Made by a program: the position numbers and the translations under genes. Below are positions 45,410-47,254 of a DNA stretch of 47,254 nucleotides, in pieces (the first letter of the stretch is position 1; each line of letters starts with the position of its first letter). The notes beneath the pieces are model-generated. The model saw nothing but the letters and a program-made list of their open reading frames with translations, made no database searches and had not been told where the DNA came from. This DNA comes from a bacterium (GTDB taxonomy: Bacteria > Patescibacteriota > Minisyncoccia > Phycocordibacterales > UBA2100): positions 1 to 47,254 of the forward strand of contig JAJXVV010000006.1 in NCBI GenBank assembly GCA_021781955.1. The letters run 5' to 3'.

Positions 45410-46903
45410 AATTTGATTTGCCGAAGAAGTTGCCTCGGGGCTTCGCCCCTCGGCATTGGTTTCCGCCAAGAAATTCCAGGGGGTTTTGAAATCCGCCAAA
45501 AGCATTCCCGCCGAAAGTCGGCGGTTCGAGCCGATGGAAACAAGAAAATCTCTCGCCCCCGAGGGATTTTCTTGTTTGGAGAGATTTTCGGCTTGGTTGG
45601 CTTCAGTAATCCAGTTTCGCATGAGTTCGAGCCAATGATTACCTTTTCGCTCAAAATCCGATAATTTCTCCTCAAATGTTTTCTTTTCCGCCATTAAAAC
45701 ATTCTTTTTCTCTTGATACTCGCCAAGTTCCAACGCCTCGCCAAGATATGCGTCTGTAAGGCGTTCTAGTCGCGTTTTAATGGCGGAAATTTGATCGCGG
45801 AGATTTTGAGCGAAAAGGTCTGATGAGTGGCGGGATTCCTTATTCTCATTTTCCAGTTTTGCTAAAAACTTTTCCCGCCACTCATCGGGCAAAGAAACTT
45901 TTTGACACAGATTTTTCACTTGTTCAGTCAAAACATCTTCCCGCAAAAAGCGATTTTCAGAACATTTGATAGTTTTGCTCTTGTGGGTGCAACGATAGTA
46001 AATAAATTTCAAACCACTTTTCTTTATGTGTCTTTCGGCGGTTATGGCATAGCCACATACCCCACAAGTAGCAAAACCTAAAAACTGAAAATTCTTTGGT
46101 CCTCGCTTTTTGCGGGGCTTCCCATTCTGAACAAGTGCTGTTTGGATTTGGTCAAAAAGTCTCTTTGCAATCATTGGCTTATGCGAACCCACATGCACCT
46201 CGCCACGATATTGAAAATGTCCATAGTAAAAGGGATTTTTCAAAATATGTTCAATACTGGCGAGGTGCAAGGGTTTGCCTGTTTTGCTAACCAAGCCAAG
46301 AGAAAACATTTTGCGCTGAATTGCCGTGAGCGTATATTGTCCCGTAGCAAAAGCCCCTAACGCTTCTTTTACTTTGCCAAAGGTCTTTTTGTCCGGCTCA
46401 ATAGTTCGCAATCTCGGCTCATTGAAATATCCCAAAGGGGCTTTTGCTGAAAGTTCGCCACGGCGTATTTTTTGGCGAATACCACGCAAAATGTTTTCTC
46501 TTAAATTGTCGGTGTAATACTTTGCTTGTCCGAAGGCGACACTCAACATAAATTTTCCTTGGGGTGTCGCCTCGAACCAGAAAGTAGGGAATTTTAGCGA
46601 TTGGATTTTGAGAGTATCAACAAGGTAAATCACACGCCCACCATCAATCGAGTTGCGAGCTAAACGGTCTGGATTCCACGCTAAAATTCCCTGTGCATTG
46701 CCTTTTTCAATTTCGCCAAGCATTTCGTTAAATACTTCACGACCTGGCTCTTTGGCGGTTTTGCTCTCGTAAAATTCTTTTTCAACGAAAAGGTTGTTTT
46801 GCTTGGCGAATTCCCGAAGCTCCGTCAGTTGCGCCTCAATAGACAAAACTTGGCGTTCTTCGTCCTCTGATGATTTACGACAATAAATAAAGTATTTGAT
46901 CAT
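45356..46903 (-). CDS. Large serine recombinase 2, ending inside tRNA-Ala(CGC)
   Basis: The product is 515 residues, with AT-rich codon use unlike the rest of the window. The catalytic domain has YCRKSS (Ser11) and WNPDRLARNSIDGGRV. The recombinase domain has KNPFYYGHFQY, and a zinc ribbon (FATCGVCGYAI, YYRCTHKSKTIKC) and a coiled coil (about 355-430) follow. The tail SIGSNRRLSAGMLLADFKTPW matches the SGSNPSLRDRLI tail of recombinase 1 in place and style. The last about 17 codons are antisense to tRNA-Ala and the stop lies in its D arm. A 13-bp stem and the left 124-bp repeat both lie inside the 3' part of the frame. It is probably the integrase of an element extending right out of the window. 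Confidence 0.93.
   Translation of the reverse strand: MIKYFIYCRKSSEDEERQVLSIEAQLTELREFAKQNNLFVEKEFYESKTAKEPGREVFNEMLGEIEKGNAQGILAWNPDRLARNSIDGGRVIYLVDTLKIQSLKFPTFWFEATPQGKFMLSVAFGQAKYYTDNLRENILRGIRQKIRRGELSAKAPLGYFNEPRLRTIEPDKKTFGKVKEALGAFATGQYTLTAIQRKMFSLGLVSKTGKPLHLASIEHILKNPFYYGHFQYRGEVHVGSHKPMIAKRLFDQIQTALVQNGKPRKKRGPKNFQFLGFATCGVCGYAITAERHIKKSGLKFIYYRCTHKSKTIKCSENRFLREDVLTEQVKNLCQKVSLPDEWREKFLAKLENENKESRHSSDLFAQNLRDQISAIKTRLERLTDAYLGEALELGEYQEKKNVLMAEKKTFEEKLSDFERKGNHWLELMRNWITEANQAENLSKQENPSGARDFLVSIGSNRRLSAGMLLADFKTPWNFLAETNAEGRSPEATSSANQIWWTYGESNPGLGNANAA
45404..45527 (+). repeat. 124-bp inverted repeat, left copy
   Basis: It is identical base for base to the reverse complement of 47010-47133. 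It begins with the last two acceptor bases of tRNA-Ala plus ACCA and ends in GGCGGTTC. It contains the hairpins GCCTCGGGG..CCCCTCGGC and CCGCCGA-AAG-TCGGCGG. Confidence 0.95.
45538..45577. repeat. 13-bp perfect hairpin inside recombinase 2
   Basis: Arms AAACAAGAAAATC (45538-45550) and GATTTTCTTGTTT (45565-45577) with a short CTCG/CGAG inner stem. It could terminate tRNA-Ala transcription on the plus strand or be part of the attachment site. Confidence 0.8.
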
Positions 46904-47254
46904 AGCTTCGGGAATTAAATTTATAAAGGCATTGCACTTACACCGACAATTTCTAAAAATCTCTCCTCATCGGCTCTTGCGCCTTTGGCGCAATCCAAAC
47001 TTCGTTTGGGAACCGCCGACTTTCGGCGGGAATGCTTTTGGCGGATTTCAAAACCCCCTGGAATTTCTTGGCGGAAACCAATGCCGAGGGGCGAAGCCCC
47101 GAGGCAACTTCTTCGGCAAATCAAATTTGGTGGTGTTTGTTTGAAAAAGTTAGAACCCATTTTGCGGAGAACCCCCAAGAATGAGGACGCCCCGCCACCG
47201 CCTCGCGGACTCGGCGGACACCAAAGAAAAATGTTCCTTGCTTTTCGGATTTGC
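46904..47254. other. Right edge: hairpin series, right repeat copy, no complete gene
   Basis: Upstream of recombinase 2 lie three consecutive small stems: TTGCGCC-TTT-GGCGCAA, CCAAAC-TTC-GTTTGG and CCGCCGA-CTT-TCGGCGG. The last is in the right repeat copy (47010-47133). On the plus strand this copy encodes the same tail as recombinase 2 (NRRLSAGMLLADF...) with a different ending and no recombinase body ahead. No full gene is supported before the window ends. Confidence 0.6.
47010..47133 (-). repeat. 124-bp inverted repeat, right copy
   Basis: This is the reverse complement of 45404-45527 without mismatch; similarity stops sharply at both ends. The unit 45404-47133 (1,730 bp) therefore holds one recombinase gene between long terminal inverted repeats. 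Confidence 0.95.

Noticed and set aside
45323-45664. 113-residue plus-strand ORF and the matching minus ORF 46921-47178
   Set aside because: They translate the tRNA and the 124-bp repeat antisense to the recombinase tail; the shared peptide arises from the inverted repeat.

Overview
The window looks like a piece of a Candidate Phyla Radiation (Patescibacteria) chromosome, probably a parcubacterium close to the Kaiserbacteria type. This placement is inferred from gene content and style, not from a marker-gene tree. The clues are a large surface protein with NGNLGIGT-type repeats and an S74 chaperone domain, a DUF5671-like membrane protein, an Ada-like metal-binding membrane protein, compact F-type ATP synthase subunits, large serine recombinases beside tRNA genes, dense gene packing with overlapping genes, and very few Shine-Dalgarno sites. 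Most of the window is GC-rich; the right end from about 45.4 kb is clearly more AT-rich.

Layout. 1-7.1 kb (+): partial S74/Ig surface protein, rhodanese, murG, gltX and an M23 peptidase with coiled coil. 7.07-7.56 kb: non-coding and rich in hairpins. 7.5-13.1 kb, mixed strands: DEDDh exonuclease-like protein, Ada-like membrane protein, rpmA, rplI, S41 protease, CorA-like transporter, cysS. 13.1-20.4 kb (-): leuS with an inserted Nudix domain, DUF5671-like protein, ychF, a membrane protein, an RNHCP zinc protein and a lytic-transglycosylase-like protein. 20.5-27.8 kb (-): ATP synthase operon atpB-E-F-H-A-G, then an unknown gene, rdgB and a 36-codon ORF, then atpD-C. 27.9-32.7 kb (-): alpha/beta hydrolase, maf, ahcY, a PfkB kinase (probably adenosine kinase), proB with PUA. 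33-36.6 kb (-): tRNA-Glu and a short division/cell-wall cluster mraZ-rsmH-ftsL-like-pbp. 36.7-41.2 kb: guaA, a glycosidase-fold protein, prs, and tRNAs Ala(GGC), Arg(CCG), Pro(GGG), Pro(CGG). 41.2-47.25 kb: accessory region with two serine-recombinase elements. Each recombinase ORF runs antisense into the 3' end of a tRNA gene, Val(CAC) and Ala(CGC), and tspO lies between them.

How the genes fit together. Much of the window is core metabolism: peptidoglycan synthesis and remodelling (murG, PBP, M23, lytic transglycosylase), translation (gltX, cysS, leuS, rpmA, rplI, tRNAs), nucleotide supply (prs, guaA) and nucleotide clean-up (rdgB, maf, the Nudix insert), SAH recycling (ahcY plus adenosine kinase), and ATP synthesis. 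About 19 genes have a -10-like hexamer ending only 6-10 nt before the chosen start codon. This suggests leaderless or nearly leaderless transcription is common here and was used to correct several starts in the ORF track.

Strongest leads: (1) a 75-nt leader, 83% identical and differing almost only by transitions, directly in front of both tRNA-Ala genes; (2) two serine recombinases whose C-terminal codons lie in tRNA 3' ends, one with a perfect 124-bp inverted repeat starting at the tRNA end; (3) the leaderless pattern; (4) a Nudix domain inside leucyl-tRNA synthetase; (5) a 36-residue ORF coupled to rdgB in the ATP synthase operon.
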